Shown: positions 13,101-21,117, counted from the stretch's first letter. The stretch: 64,000 nt of DNA from Hippasteria phrygiana (GCA_037893225.1 JAZGUH010000947.1:186001-250000); one strand, 5' to 3'. Notes: a model not told the origin generated them from the letters alone. Numbers and translations are program-made.

Positions 13101-16100
13101 CTGAACCACCCCTGTGTTCCCCACCTAAGCACAGTCCAACACCCAGTACCACTACCTATACACTGCACTGAACCACCCCTGTGTGTCCCCACCTAAGCAC
13201 AGTCCAACATCCAGTATCACTACCTATACACTGCACTGACCCACCCCTGTGTGTCCCCACCTAAGCACAGTCCAACATCCAGTATCACTACCTATTCACT
13301 GCACTGAACCACCCTGTGTCCCCACTCAATCAAAATCCAACACCATCACCCTGGACCTTTGTTCCTCAGTCTAACAAAGTCCAACACCATGTTCATAGAG
13401 TACCGAAGTCTGACGTCAGTTGGCATGACAACTGGTTCCAAACAAATGTAAATTTCGACTGTTCCTTTGTTAACAGCCAGTCATGCAAACACATAACAAA
13501 AGTATTCTGGTTCCAAACATTGCATTGACGTCATCATTTCGGTGCTCTATAATGTTTGGTACTGAACCATCCAAAAGTTGGCAAAACCTACGGTTGGAGT
13601 TGGATAGGCTTCGGGTAGTTAGGGTTAAAGATTCTGATTTTTGTTACAGTTATTTATGAAGACTGTTCAGAGCTGTGTACAAAACTGAAATTCAGATTTG
13701 TCTGACTGAAGTGGACCTTTTCCATCCCATGATACACTGCCAAAAAATGGTCTCTGGGGCAAGCAAACTGTTAGCAGCACACTGTATATTGACAGAGTTG
13801 TAGTCTAGTCCCTGCAAGTCCTTTCACGAGTCCTTTCACAAGTCCAGTCAGAAGTCCTTTCATAAAGCCGGTCACAAGTAACTGGATGAACAATGACAAA
13901 GGAATGCCTTTGTCAAAGCTCATTTGAATAGCTTGTGATTGGGATAAGGACTGGGGGGCTTGTGATGGACTTGCAGGGACTTGTGATGGATTCGACTACA
14001 TCCCTGTATTTTGAATCACCCGAATTTGTAGTCTTACACTCAAAATCAAACTTCTTTTTTCTCTCTTTCATCTACCCATTTATTTATCCACCACAGCCTG
14101 TCCTCCAGCCAACTGTGGTCTGACCGGCTGCCAGTACGGCCGAGCTAAAGATGAGAACGGATGCGAGACGTGTAGCTGCAACCCCATTCCTCAAGGTATA
14201 GTGAGTCCGGCACAAAATGTCTCATGGTTAAACAAAGCAAAAGCTAGTGAGAGCTCCAGTGATTGTTCCTAAGCTCTTCATTTCAGATGATTTCAATGGC
14301 CGTATTCTTGGTGCAAATGTCAGATGCTGAGTGATGACTTTTTTGTGGGTACAAACAGAAGTGGTTTTACACCTATTGAAGTAAACTTCTCATATTTTAG
14401 TAACCTTGCTTCAGTTTCAAATGTGGCGTGTCATGGCCAAGCATTCTAACGTACCGGACTCCGGTTCTGGTGCAGTGGTGTAAATCTGTGCCCAAAAGTG
14501 AAGGGATGATCAAGATATTTTTTGGAACATAATCCAGAAAGTGACACCCCCCCCCCCCCTTAGCTAAGATAAGAACGTGAGGTGCTGTTCAAAACAGGTA
14601 CACTATGAACATGTACGTACTGCGGTTTGGCATTTTCGTTTGGAAATTGGTGTGAAATTTCTGGGAGAATGATCCTATAGACCAACCCCCCTGTTCAAAA
14701 AGTAGGGAGGTATATAACCCTCACTCCCCCCCCCCCCCCCCCCCCCTCAGGATTTACGCCCATGTTCTGGTGGCTGGGTCATCAGAAAGTGGGCTCAAAT
14801 CCTGGCCTGGCTGGTCATGGCGCTTGTGTCCTTGAGCAAGACTCTTATCACAATTACTACTCTCCGCCCAGCAGTGGCGTAGCCAGGCTCTTCCTAGAGG
14901 GGGGGGGGGGGGGGAAACAGGGGGAATGGTTATTTTCAAGGGGAGAAATTTGACTTTGTTAAATAGGTCCATGCTATAGTAACGCATATCTACACACTAC
15001 AGAGTTCCCACAGGGGGGCAGTTTTCCCCCCTTGCCCCCCCCCCCCCTTAAACACCCCCCCCCCCCCCCCTTGGCTGCGCCACTGCCGCCCAGGATTGGA
15101 GTAGAAATGGGTACCAGTGGGAGTTGAGGACAAACCTGTGAAGGACTGGCAACCAGTCCAGGGGGAATAGAAGGAAACTGGATCAAGGAAACTGGATATA
15201 GACACCCGCCACATAAGCCATATTTGCTCAAGACTTCACCTTTTTTTTAACTGTAAATTTCAGACAAACAGATTGCACAAATGTCTTAAACAAACTTCAA
15301 TAGCCACAAATCTACTTCTGTTTGTAACCAAACTCTCTCCTCATTTGCTAACCAAAATTGTACAGAATGTATTTAGCTCTCTATTTTGGCATAATGCAGG
15401 TCTCCAATTAGATTAAAAGAGCAAATATTTTCGGAGTTAAAACTTTGGAAATTCCTAAAATTTCCATTACAGTTGTCTTATCTAAGCACATGCAAGTCAG
15501 CTTTTTCTACTTCAGACTCTCCTGTGTAGAATCAATTATAAATTCATATCGTTTTTAACTCTTTTTTTGGTTTTTCCAACATTTGTTTAGAACCGGAATG
15601 CTCCTTCGGCAAGGAGTACCAGAGTTGCGGTTCTGCCTGCCCGACGACGTGCGAAATCTCCCGCATCGGACGACCTGTGATGTGCACGTACCAGTGCAAC
15701 CCGGGATGCCACTGCCCCCGTAACACGGTCTTGGACTCGGACGACACGTGCGTGGAAGAGCAGGACTGTGGATGCCTGTATGACAGAGACGGCAACGGCG
15801 AGAACGAATACTACCAGGTAAATAAACAAGTGCATTGGCCCTTTAGCACCCCAAGAGGGCGCTGTTTGAACACATTTCAAATATCAAGACATGTAATACA
15901 CCTTGAATAAATTCTCATTGCATATTACAACCAATGTTTGAGTAAAGGATGATGCTATAAATTTCAACAACAGGTTGTATCGTAAAAATTGGGTGTGATC
16001 CCTGGCTATACGGCATTCTGGGTTTATGACTTCTGACTAGCGCCCACCCGAACAAAGATACTGACAATTTGGGAGACCGCCAACATAGGGCAAGATAGCT

Positions 16101-19100
16101 CAGTTGGTAGAGCGGCGGTACGGTAGCCCGGAGGTCGCAGGTTCGAAATCCCGCTCCTGCCAGTTTCTTTGTTCACTTTGAAAATTTCAATTTTGTTATT
16201 AGCAGTGGGATGATTCTAATTGCTGAATGTATATTTTTGTTATGGTAGTTGCCCATTACAAGGCTAAAAGCCACTCTAGGTAAAGGGCTACAACCGAGGT
16301 GGTGGGGTTGGCCACATTTTAGGTTGCCAGCCCTACCACCCGTCCAGATCTAAATAGAGGATAAATCTTCAATAGATACCAAAGAGAATGACCCTCGCAT
16401 TCGGCTTGGGTCATTATCAGCGTCCAGGCGGTTTTAAACGTACTTGTTTAAAACCGGCCCAGCACATATTTATTCCCATTTATAAATTACCTTTTTGTAT
16501 AATTCAGGAAAACCTCTGAAAATTATAAATTTCCAATTATTTTGTTCAGAAAATTGAGCTTGTTTTGTAAATTAGCTGTTTAATGGTTCGTGCCGCACGC
16601 GAGTAGTACTAAACATTTCCATATATGGAAATTGACGCGCCCGTGACGCGCGCGATGTGGCGAAGAACGCAGCAGTGCCAGTGTAGTGTAAATTTATGGA
16701 GGGTTAAATACGGACTTATCTGTAGTATTGCGCTTGCGTAATTAGGAGAGTGACTGGTCGTGCGAGTGTTTAACCAATAAAAGGGAGCAGATTTCTTTGG
16801 AGTCTAAATTTTGTGTGACACCGGAAAATGTGTTTAAAACTGGTTGGTGTTTTATTGGCCCTTTAAAACCACCCACATGACGGGCTCTCAACCAATAGGA
16901 ACGGGGAAACTGTCTTAGGTATTTATGAATATATTTTAGAAAGACTGAATAGACCGCACAGTGTAGTAAGTTTTGGTTTTCATTGCTAAGTGCAGTTTTC
17001 CTCCTTAATTTATTGATTGCGGAAAATCCATTAAATTGAAATTTTCAGTCAGGGCATGGAAAAATGCCTTCTTGTATAGAAATGATGATTGGCTCTTAAA
17101 GTAGTTTCCATAGTAACAGGATTTATCTGTATTGTTTTTGACAGCTGGGTGACTCCTTTGGCGTGGGCAGTGAGCGATGTCAGTGTCGTCGTAATGGGCA
17201 GGTGGCATGCACAGCAGGTACCGGATTCAATTGAAATTCAATTAATTTTTTTAATCATCAATGCGATTGAGGCTTCGCATGGTGGAGAGTGCAACTGGAG
17301 AGAAATTTGCGAATGCACAGTGTGAAGAAACGAACCGTCTGTAAAGAGAGAAGTGTGGTTGTCCAAAGAACCAAAGATATTGTTTTTTTAGGTTGTTAGT
17401 CTGTCTTTTCATTATCGGTCTGTTTAATAGTCAGGCGGTCTGTCGATTGGTTCGTCTCTTTGTTTTCATTTGTTTTTGTTTGGGTTGGTGAGTACTTGAT
17501 GTTGGTTCGTTCAGTTGTCTGTCTGTCCGGTCGGTTGTTGGTCAATGTGTGTGTCTGTATGCATGTTTTTGTGTTGGTCTGTTTGTTGGTCTGGTTATCT
17601 GATCTGATCACTCGTTTGTGTTTATTTGTTTATATTTATTTCTTTTAACCTTTATCTCTTATGTTAAGCTTTTCACCTCTTATGATTCTTAAATGCTGTG
17701 ATGTCATTGTATGAATTTAATAATGGGCTTAACATTCTATTTGAATTTGTTTCGACCTGAATTTATAATGTCAAATTCTTGTACATGTATTACTTTTGTA
17801 ACAATTTGTTTGTTTGTTTGTTTGTTTGTTTTTTAAAGCAGATTCAGTATTTTTAGTCAATTTTTTAATGATTGTAAAGCGGCCTGAGCATAATTTTGAT
17901 GCTATATAAGATGATTATTATTATTATTATTATTGTTAAACTTGTATTTTGGTCAGTATGTGCTGACCGTCATTCAGGAGAATACCCAGATCCTAAAAGG
18001 GGAATCGTTATATAAATGAGGAGTGGAGATAGGTGGAGACCATGCACACCATTGACAATGGAAAACAGCATTAGTTGTTCTTCAGGGCAATGAACCCCTC
18101 AGCCCTCTAAAAGTTTAAGACCCCCTCCTCCCCTCACTGCTCGCTCATAACCAAACATCTCGGGGTATCTCTGATAAAATACAAACCCCTACATCCTCAT
18201 TTATATCTTATGGGGCATAATCCCGCATAATGCATATTGCAGAAATGCAGTTTCACGAAGTAATACTGCTACTGATTTAAAGACTACTGCAACACTAGAT
18301 GCCATCAAACTAAAGAATTAGTCGCACAGTTGTGAGAGTTCACCATTGTGACGGCGTCAGAAATAACGAGAAAGAATCCCACTAGATAAATCGTCGTTCT
18401 TCATTTACTCCACCATAGCTTGCGTCCCAGTCAACTGTGGTCTGACCGGCTGCCAGTACGGCCGAGCGACGGACGAGAATGGATGCGAGACGTGTAGCTG
18501 CAACCCCAGTCCCGAAGGTGAGTAACCCTCTTCCATCACATCCTTCCGGGGGTAGGGAGGAGGGGGGGGGGGGGGGGGGTTTGGAATCGTTTTTTCCGTT
18601 TATTTGCCCAGAAGGTGAAACTCCAAAATGTTTTGCCTGCAAACACAATTTTCCAAGCGGTGAGATGGGGTGCTACTCTTTCTTGACATTTCACCAGGTT
18701 TTGTTCTTAACCGAACACGCAAACCAAGTTTCTGGTTTTCTGGTTTGCAACTGTAGGCGCAGAAGCAAAACAAACAAACTAACAATGTGGGTGGGTGAGT
18801 TGGTGGAATTCACTCTGTCTGGGTCTGAAAATTGCGATCATTTCTTTGTTACCTATTGAAGATTTATCTATTGAAGATTTATCTATTGAAGATTTATCTA
18901 TTGAAGATCTGGACCCAGGAAAACCGTAAGAGTGGTAGGGCTGGCAACCTAAAATATGGTTAACCCCACCACCTCTGTTGTAGCCCTTTATACCTAGAGT
19001 GGCTTTTAGACTTGCATTGGGCAACTTTCATAAAAATATTTTTTTTAATTAAAAATGAGCAGTGGGGGGGGGGGGGGGGGGGGGGGGTGGGGTTCGGCAG

Positions 19101-21117
19101 CGGAGTCCAGCTGTGATTACGTTACATGGGGCTAGATGTCACTTGATTATTTGATGTATAAAGAATGCAACCTTGTTGCCAGTTTTAATTAATGAATCTG
19201 TGTTGATGTGTGAACTTTGCAGAGCCCTGTGAGCCAGTAATGTGCAGGCGTCTGTGTCCCTTTGGCTTCAAAATGGAGAATGGATGTCCCGTCTGCAAAT
19301 GTAATGAACCAGATCTTTGTGAGCCGGTGATGTGTAGAATGTACTGTACCTATGGATTTGCTGAAAATGAAAACGGCTGTGAAATCTGCCAATGCAACCC
19401 ACCCCCAGGTAAGTCAACAGCATAAAGATGATGAAATCAGATAACTGAGTGCTGTTCGTATTCCAGAGGTCTGAATCTTGAGTGTGAAATTAATTACAAA
19501 CTTAATATCACTTTCAGTTTTCGCTTGCGTCCAGTTAGTTTTTGTTTCATTTCGGATCATCAATTAATTTTGTTTGTAATTCATCGGTAACAATTTTAGC
19601 CATTGATCATTTTTAAGCCTTTGAGAAATATTGTGTTTAGATTGAAATTAGGAACTACGAACTCCTGAGTTACATTTAAATCGGAGCTATGCAAAGCCAT
19701 CCATTAGTGATATCTCTGCCATTTGAGCTGGTCTGCAGAGTTTTAAACTTGGTTGCCACGGTAATGTGGAGCCGGATGTGAATTTCCCTTTGTTTTTTTC
19801 CCCAAAAAAGGTTTTTTGGGTTTTTTTTTCCGCCCATCCCGTAAATCAGAAATAGCCTATCACTGGATAGCCGAAATATTTCACGGTATATACATGTGGT
19901 TTATTTTTGTGCAAATACATCTGTGTAAATACATGTATTCATTTTTAATTAAAAATGTTTGCAGAGCCCCAATGGAAACCAGTTTTGAAACTGAGCACAC
20001 CCTTCCTAGTTTTTATGAATTATATATTTTGTAGGTCATTCCACTTGGAAAGCAGTTTTTAACAGTCTATTATCATTTCAATGATCATTATTGAAAAATG
20101 CTGGGCGGAGTTTCTCATCCTGGATATTGAAAATTATGCAGATGTCGTGTGCCAAAACGGCAAGATCTTTGAGCAGTGCGGCAGCCCCTGCCCGGACACC
20201 TGCCAGAGTATTCGCATTGATGAGCCCATGGCCTGCATGGCTATGTGCGTCCAAGGCTGCTTCTGCCCCCCTAGAACCGTGCGGGACTCGGACGGCATGT
20301 GCGTCAAGAAACGACAGTGCGGTTGTCTGTACGATGCTGACGGCAATGGAGAGAAAGAATACTTCCAGGTAAGACCAAAATGAGCAATTTTTTAGCCCCC
20401 CCCCCCCCCCAATTGTGAAGATTTGTTTTCATTTTGTACTGCATGTCTGCTCATTTGATATGTGTTGTGTTATTTTTCATGTCTTCATACAATAAATTGT
20501 TATATTAAATTTCACATCAGTCAGATTGCTATAAATGGTTGTAAAACAATAACAAATTCATAAGAAAGAAAGATGTTGATGTTCTTTCATTTTCATTATT
20601 TCAGGACCATTTGCAGCATTTGTCCCATTTGATTTTTTTCAAAGTTTTAAGGTATTTCTGAATGAGAATTTCATTACGATTATATGAGGTGTTTATTGTC
20701 TCATTTTGGCATTCATTTCAGACATTCCAAATTTTTTAATTATAGTAACCTCCGCCCAAATGTTTCTTTTTATATCAGCCCCCAAATGTGTGTCGGCACT
20801 ACAGAAGGAGGGGGAGGGGCTGGTGTACACCTGAGAGTTATTACAAAATTTTACAAAACAGAAATGCCAACTCTTTTGGGAGCTCCAGACCAAGACACAT
20901 CTCTCGATCTCTTCCCCTCTGGTGTTACTTAGACCAACCCAAAAATGGCATGAATTGTACACAAGAAGTTAGTTAACACAGGTTAATTCCCTCTACCTTT
21001 TTCTCTGGGCAGCTTGGAGAGTCCTTCCAAGTTGGGGTTCATAAGAAGCGTCATTGCCAGTGTCGTCGTGACGGCCAAGTGATGTGCTCTGGGAGAAGGC
21101 TGATTAGTTTCGGGTGA
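1029..21117 (+). CDS. Multi-exon secreted antistasin/WAP/TIL modular protease-inhibitor-like gene (partial at 5' end)
   Basis: I read this gene by joining exons with good AG/GT borders and matching cysteine patterns. The domain order is AS, WAP, AS, WAP, AS, AS, WAP, AS, (damaged AS), WAP, AS, TIL, TIL-associated, AS, AS+AS, TIL, TIL-associated, stop (AS = antistasin-like). Excluding the damaged exon the coding parts total 2,030 nt, about 676 residues. Antistasin, WAP and TIL domains are known in secreted serine-protease inhibitors and in mucosal or extracellular-matrix proteins, so an extracellular inhibitor or matrix role is inferred. Almost every junction is phase 1, with phase 0 only between each TIL exon and its follower, so the domains can be duplicated as cassettes. 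No signal peptide exon or promoter was found, so the gene probably starts left of the window. I do not recognise a named orthologue. Exon coordinates are listed separately. Confidence 0.85.
1260..1800 (+). mobile_element. Degenerate LINE fragment, reverse-transcriptase C-terminal region
   Basis: Broken frames read [11 protein letters not shown], then [12 protein letters not shown], then [13 protein letters not shown], and finally [10 protein letters not shown]. These are in the order and style of the C-terminal part of CR1/Jockey-type non-LTR retrotransposon ORF2. Frame changes and stops separate the blocks, so it is a dead 5'-truncated copy. The 3' end near 1725-1740 has an AATAAA-like sequence. 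Confidence 0.7.
1822..2265. mobile_element. 444-bp MITE with TGTGACCCGCTCC terminal inverted repeats
   Basis: The left end starts TGTGACCCGCTCCAGAAAAA and the right end is its near inverse complement. A related copy of almost the same length lies at 39899-40336 with TGTGACCGGCTCTGC ends. Both also share a GCGACATAA motif near the right end. No transposase is encoded, and the superfamily is not assigned. Confidence 0.75.
2268..2437. mobile_element. 170-bp MITE, TGACCTAT ends (copy 1)
   Basis: The ends are TGACCTATCGC and its inverse. A second copy of exactly the same length (170 bp) and clearly matching interior lies at 41531-41700. A partial relative starts near 40766. It lies 2 bp from the end of the preceding 444-bp MITE. 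Confidence 0.8.
3024..3240 (-). mobile_element. LINE ORF2 C-terminal fragment, minus strand
   Basis: The minus-strand frame reads [26 protein letters not shown] followed by [17 protein letters not shown] (shown in pieces here: [18 protein letters not shown] and FKTQLLQFY). This resembles the conserved C-terminal end of many CR1/Jockey/L2-like LINE ORF2 proteins, where F-x-R-T-x2-x-WN-x-LP is typical. It is a short 5'-truncated remnant next to a C homopolymer. Confidence 0.65.
3565..3699 (+). CDS. Exon: WAP domain 1
   Basis: The acceptor follows TCTCTTGCAG and the donor is GTAAGG, phase 1 on both sides, 135 nt. The frame encodes [20 protein letters not shown] and then an eight-cysteine WAP core with the [10 protein letters not shown] ending. 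The WAP fold is a four-disulfide core found in secreted protease inhibitors and antimicrobial proteins. The N-terminal Cys-Pro pair and the double cysteine are intact. Confidence 0.9.
3721..4010. mobile_element. piggyBac-like TTAA MITE (copy 1)
   Basis: The element lies between TTAA at 3721-3724 and TTAA at 4007-4010. The inner ends read CCCCTTGCGTACGG and CCGTACTCAAGGTG. The TTAA flanks fit piggyBac-type insertion. It contains an internal tandem duplication of about 64 bp, each with a GTGCCACCAGGCCGGATGA core. Related copies lie at 10861-11067, 43688-43906 and 49393-49653. Confidence 0.85.
4091..5766. mobile_element. Pogo/Tigger-like non-autonomous DNA element, 1.68 kb
   Basis: The left end is CAGTGGAACGCAGCTATAAC and the right end ends in its inverse, GCGGCGTTCCACTG, with TA on each side inside a TA-rich tract. 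TA duplications and CAGTGGAAC-type ends are typical of pogo/Tigger elements of the Tc1/mariner group. No transposase frame is present. The interior contains an imperfect duplication of about 590 bp (about 4380-4800 against about 4990-5420). A deleted inverted copy lies at 46418-46876. Confidence 0.8.
5771..6030 (+). mobile_element. SINE or LINE 3'-end with ATT-rich tail
   Basis: The segment ends with GCGCTATATAAGCACCACAT followed by ATT repeats, the style of L2/CR1-related 3' ends. A relative starts near 14760 and resumes after a MITE at 15086, sharing GGTGCTTGCGTGCTTG-like sequence and the CACCCAGGAGTATAAATGG motif. Another tail of the same type is at about 17870-17935. Confidence 0.6.
6433..6528 (+). 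CDS. Exon: antistasin-like domain 2
   Basis: The exon follows GAACACAG and ends at GTGAGT, phase 1 at both ends, 96 nt. It encodes [20 protein letters not shown] followed by CEICSC. All six cysteines are present. It sits between two WAP exons, repeating the WAP-antistasin alternation of the gene. Confidence 0.9.
6529..7949 (+). other. Intron, mostly unannotated
   Basis: I see no exon here. Near 6701 a sequence begins TTAACCCCTTGTGTCCAGC and resembles piggyBac-like MITE ends. Two related stretches with the motif CCAGCCAAAAC lie at about 6672 and 7061. About 7558-7690 holds a fragment of the hAT-like family found at 39369-40596 and 44044-45691 (GTCTGAAATCAGACTTT motif). Confidence 0.5.
7950..8075 (+). 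CDS. Exon: WAP domain 2
   Basis: The acceptor is CTCTGCCAG and the donor GTGAGC, phase 1 on both sides, 126 nt. The frame reads [18 protein letters not shown] and then [18 protein letters not shown], a complete eight-cysteine WAP core. It is slightly shorter than WAP 1, with a trimmed loop before the double cysteine. Confidence 0.9.
8335..8412 (-). mobile_element. tRNA-derived SINE fragment, minus strand
   Basis: On the minus strand it has a B-box-like GGTTCGAATCC followed by the CTGCCAGTTTCCTTTGTTCA tail. The tail matches the same SINE family at 16090-16190 and 54105-54215. The anticodon side is altered and truncated. Confidence 0.65.
8643..8741 (+). CDS. Exon: antistasin-like domain 3
   Basis: The exon starts after CCACGTAG and ends at GTAAAT, phase 1 at both ends, 99 nt. 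It encodes [20 protein letters not shown] and then [13 protein letters not shown], with all six cysteines. The intron to the next exon is only 128 bp. Confidence 0.9.
   Translation, partial: PVGQFCAACIADTAGSGMTVAVKYAIALKPLR
8870..8965 (+). CDS. Exon: antistasin-like domain 4
   Basis: The exon lies between TTGGAAG and a GTAATT donor, phase 1 at both ends, 96 nt. It encodes [20 protein letters not shown] followed by [13 protein letters not shown] diverged duplicate of this exon and its flanks lies at 10376. The intact donor here (GAAG then GTAATT) shows what that duplicate has lost. Confidence 0.88.
9224..9358 (+). CDS. Exon: WAP domain 3
   Basis: The acceptor is TTATTCTAG and the donor GTACGC, phase 1, 135 nt. 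The frame reads [20 protein letters not shown] and then an eight-cysteine WAP core ending [13 protein letters not shown]. An overlapping 107-aa open frame in another register is a shadow. Confidence 0.9.
9955..10047 (+). CDS. Exon: antistasin-like domain 5
   Basis: The exon follows TGATTTAG and ends at GTGAGC, phase 1 at both ends, 93 nt. It encodes [20 protein letters not shown] and then [11 protein letters not shown]. The six-cysteine pattern is intact. Confidence 0.9.
10376..10557 (+). pseudogene. Damaged antistasin-like exon (donor site lost) or alternative terminal exon
   Basis: The acceptor TTTGAAG and the domain [20 protein letters not shown] followed by CLTCNC match the exon at 8870-8965, and the similarity continues into the downstream flank. 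Where the paralogue has GAAG then GTAATT, this copy reads GAATATATTTC, so the GT donor is gone. The frame instead runs into former intron sequence and stops at TAA 10555-10557. It is either a skipped dead exon or the last exon of a shortened isoform. RNA data would decide. Confidence 0.65.
10861..11067. mobile_element. piggyBac-like TTAA MITE (copy 2) with paralogous empty site
   Basis: The element lies between TTAA at 10861-10864 and TTAA at 11064-11067 and matches the family at 3721-4010. The sequence on its right (AACCAGTTCCATTT then GCGAGCCACATAATCTCTGT) is duplicated at about 10163-10230. There the same TTAA (10162-10165) is uninterrupted. That empty paralogue supports insertion at TTAA. 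Confidence 0.85.
11160..11294 (+). CDS. Exon: WAP domain 4
   Basis: The acceptor is AATCTAG and the donor GTATGC, phase 1, 135 nt. The frame reads [20 protein letters not shown], then [18 protein letters not shown] and CGSQCVTG. An alternative AG 9 bases downstream would give a slightly shorter exon. All eight WAP cysteines are present, though the loop sequence differs from the other three WAPs. Confidence 0.88.
11719..13328. repeat. 68-bp minisatellite, about 24 units
   Basis: A unit of 68 bp (core TATTCACTGCACTGAACCAC ... CCCCACCTAAGCACAGTCC) repeats from 11735 to past 13293. Six units are 67 bp because GTGTGTCCCC is shortened to GTGTTCCCC. The spacing 11735 to 13293 (1,558 bp) equals 23 units minus six single-base losses. 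Units vary at four places (TATTCA/TATACA, GAACC/GATCG/GACCC, ACATCC/ACACCC, GTATC/GTACC/GTGCC). The array lies in an intron. Confidence 0.97.
13396..13550. mobile_element. MITE with AGAGTACCGAAGT ends (copy 1)
   Basis: The ends are TAGAGTACCGAAGTCTGACG and its inverse, GTCATCATTTCGGTGCTCTA. A second copy in the opposite orientation lies at 52663-52786 and shares GGTTCCAAAC and GCAATG motifs. TA is present at both ends. Confidence 0.8.
13792..14007. mobile_element. MITE with ACAGAGTTGTAGTC ends (copy 1)
   Basis: The left end is ACAGAGTTGTAGTCTAGTC and the right end ends CGACTACATCCCTGT. The flanks read ATATTG on the left and ATTTTG on the right, a 6-bp duplication with one change. A copy with a perfect 6-bp duplication is at 53380-53549. 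Both share the internal motif AATGACAAAGGAATGC. Confidence 0.85.
14097..14195 (+). CDS. Exon: antistasin-like domain 6
   Basis: The exon lies between CCACCACAG and GTATAG, phase 1 at both ends, 99 nt. It encodes [20 protein letters not shown] and then [13 protein letters not shown]. It is very close to the exon at 18419-18517, and both are followed by a 227-nt TIL exon, so a multi-exon cassette was duplicated. Confidence 0.92.
14872..15085. mobile_element. hAT-type MITE with perfect 8-bp target duplication
   Basis: The element starts CAGTGGCGTAGCCAGG and ends with the near inverse, TTGGCTGCGCCACTG. Both sides carry the same 8-bp CCGCCCAG (14864-14871 and 15086-15093). An 8-bp duplication and CA-starting ends are typical of hAT transposons. 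The 214-bp body has a G run on one side and a C run on the other. It interrupts a SINE/LINE-tail repeat whose relative at about 5850 lacks the insertion. Confidence 0.92.
15591..15817 (+). CDS. Exon: TIL (trypsin-inhibitor-like) domain 1
   Basis: The exon follows TTTGTTTAG and ends at GTAAAT, 227 nt, phase 1 in and phase 0 out. The frame begins [20 protein letters not shown] and continues [19 protein letters not shown] and [17 protein letters not shown]. The ten-cysteine layout and the CxCPxNxV stretch are those of TIL domains, as in zonadhesin, von Willebrand factor and insect inhibitors. An exon of identical length lies at 20142-20368. Confidence 0.92.
16035..16190 (+). mobile_element. tRNA-derived SINE, plus strand
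   Basis: The segment has an A-box-like TAGCTCAGTTGGTAGAGC and a B-box-like GGTTCGAAATCC (one extra A compared with GGTTCGAATCC). It ends in CTGCCAGTTTCTTTGTTCAC. The 5' flank (GACCGCCAACATAGGGCAAG) is also present at 54185-54215, so the unit is a SINE and not a functional tRNA gene. Other copies lie at about 712-800 (+), 370-480 (-), 8335-8412 (-), 28195-28265 (-) and 54105-54225 (-). Confidence 0.75.
16215..16380. repeat. Interspersed repeat, inverse copy at 18906-19030
   Basis: The motifs AAAAGCCACTCTAGGTAAAG, GGGCTACAACCGAGGTGGTG and GGTTGCCAGCCCTACCAC appear here. In inverse orientation they recur at 18930-19030, which contains GTGGTAGGGCTGGCAACC and TAGAGTGGCTTTTAG. The family is unidentified. 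Confidence 0.6.
17145..17217 (+). CDS. Exon: TIL-associated segment 1
   Basis: The exon follows TTGACAG and ends at GTACCG, 73 nt, phase 0 in and phase 1 out. It encodes [20 protein letters not shown] and then ACTAG. A short GxSF...CxC...GxxxC segment after a TIL domain is the pattern of TIL-associated (TILa/VWC-like) regions. Its partner at the end of the gene is at 21013. Confidence 0.85.
17385..17935. repeat. T/G-rich low-complexity stretch and SINE/LINE tail
   Basis: About 17385-17640 is a degenerate GTCT/GTTT-rich low-complexity stretch. A TTTG tetranucleotide run lies at about 17810-17830. At about 17870-17935 the sequence GATGCTATATAAGATG followed by ATT repeats resembles the tail at about 5985-6030. 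No exon is visible. Confidence 0.55.
18419..18517 (+). CDS. Exon: antistasin-like domain 7
   Basis: The exon follows CCACCATAG and ends at GTGAGT, phase 1 at both ends, 99 nt. It encodes [20 protein letters not shown] and then [13 protein letters not shown]. It is the closest relative of the exon at 14097-14195 and heads the second antistasin-TIL-TIL-associated cassette. Confidence 0.92.
18855..18908. repeat. 16-bp tandem repeat, just over three units
   Basis: TATTGAAGATTTATC repeats with a period of 16 bp from about 18855 to 18908. It lies beside a poly-G tract region and the inverse repeat at 18906-19030. Confidence 0.9.
19223..19408 (+). CDS. Exon: two antistasin-like domains (8 and 9) in one exon
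   Basis: The exon follows ACTTTGCAG and ends at GTAAGT, phase 1 at both ends, 186 nt. It encodes [20 protein letters not shown] then [10 protein letters not shown], and [20 protein letters not shown] then [11 protein letters not shown]. It is the only exon of this gene with two tandem antistasin units. That points to a duplication inside the exon or loss of an intron. Confidence 0.92.
19409..20141 (+). other. Intron without recognised content
   Basis: I see no exon, clear transposon end or RNA gene here. It is AT-rich and unique-looking at this resolution. Confidence 0.4.
20142..20368 (+). CDS. Exon: TIL domain 2
   Basis: The acceptor is AATTATGCAG and the donor GTAAGA, 227 nt, phase 1 in and phase 0 out. 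The frame reads [20 protein letters not shown] and continues [19 protein letters not shown] and [17 protein letters not shown]. Its length, phases and cysteine layout match the exon at 15591-15817. Confidence 0.92.
21013..21117 (+). CDS. Last coding exon: TIL-associated segment 2 and stop
   Basis: The exon begins after TCTGGGCAG and encodes [20 protein letters not shown], then [14 protein letters not shown] and TGA. It is paralogous to the exon at 17145-17217 (LG-(D/E)-SF and CQCRR-(N/D)-GQV), but reads through the position of the donor and stops. Confidence 0.88.
   Translation, partial: LGESFQVGVHKKRHCQCRRDGQVMCSGRRLISFG

Noticed and set aside
11735..13320. CRISPR-like array
   Set aside because: Units are directly adjacent without unique spacers, and the context is an animal intron. 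It is a minisatellite.
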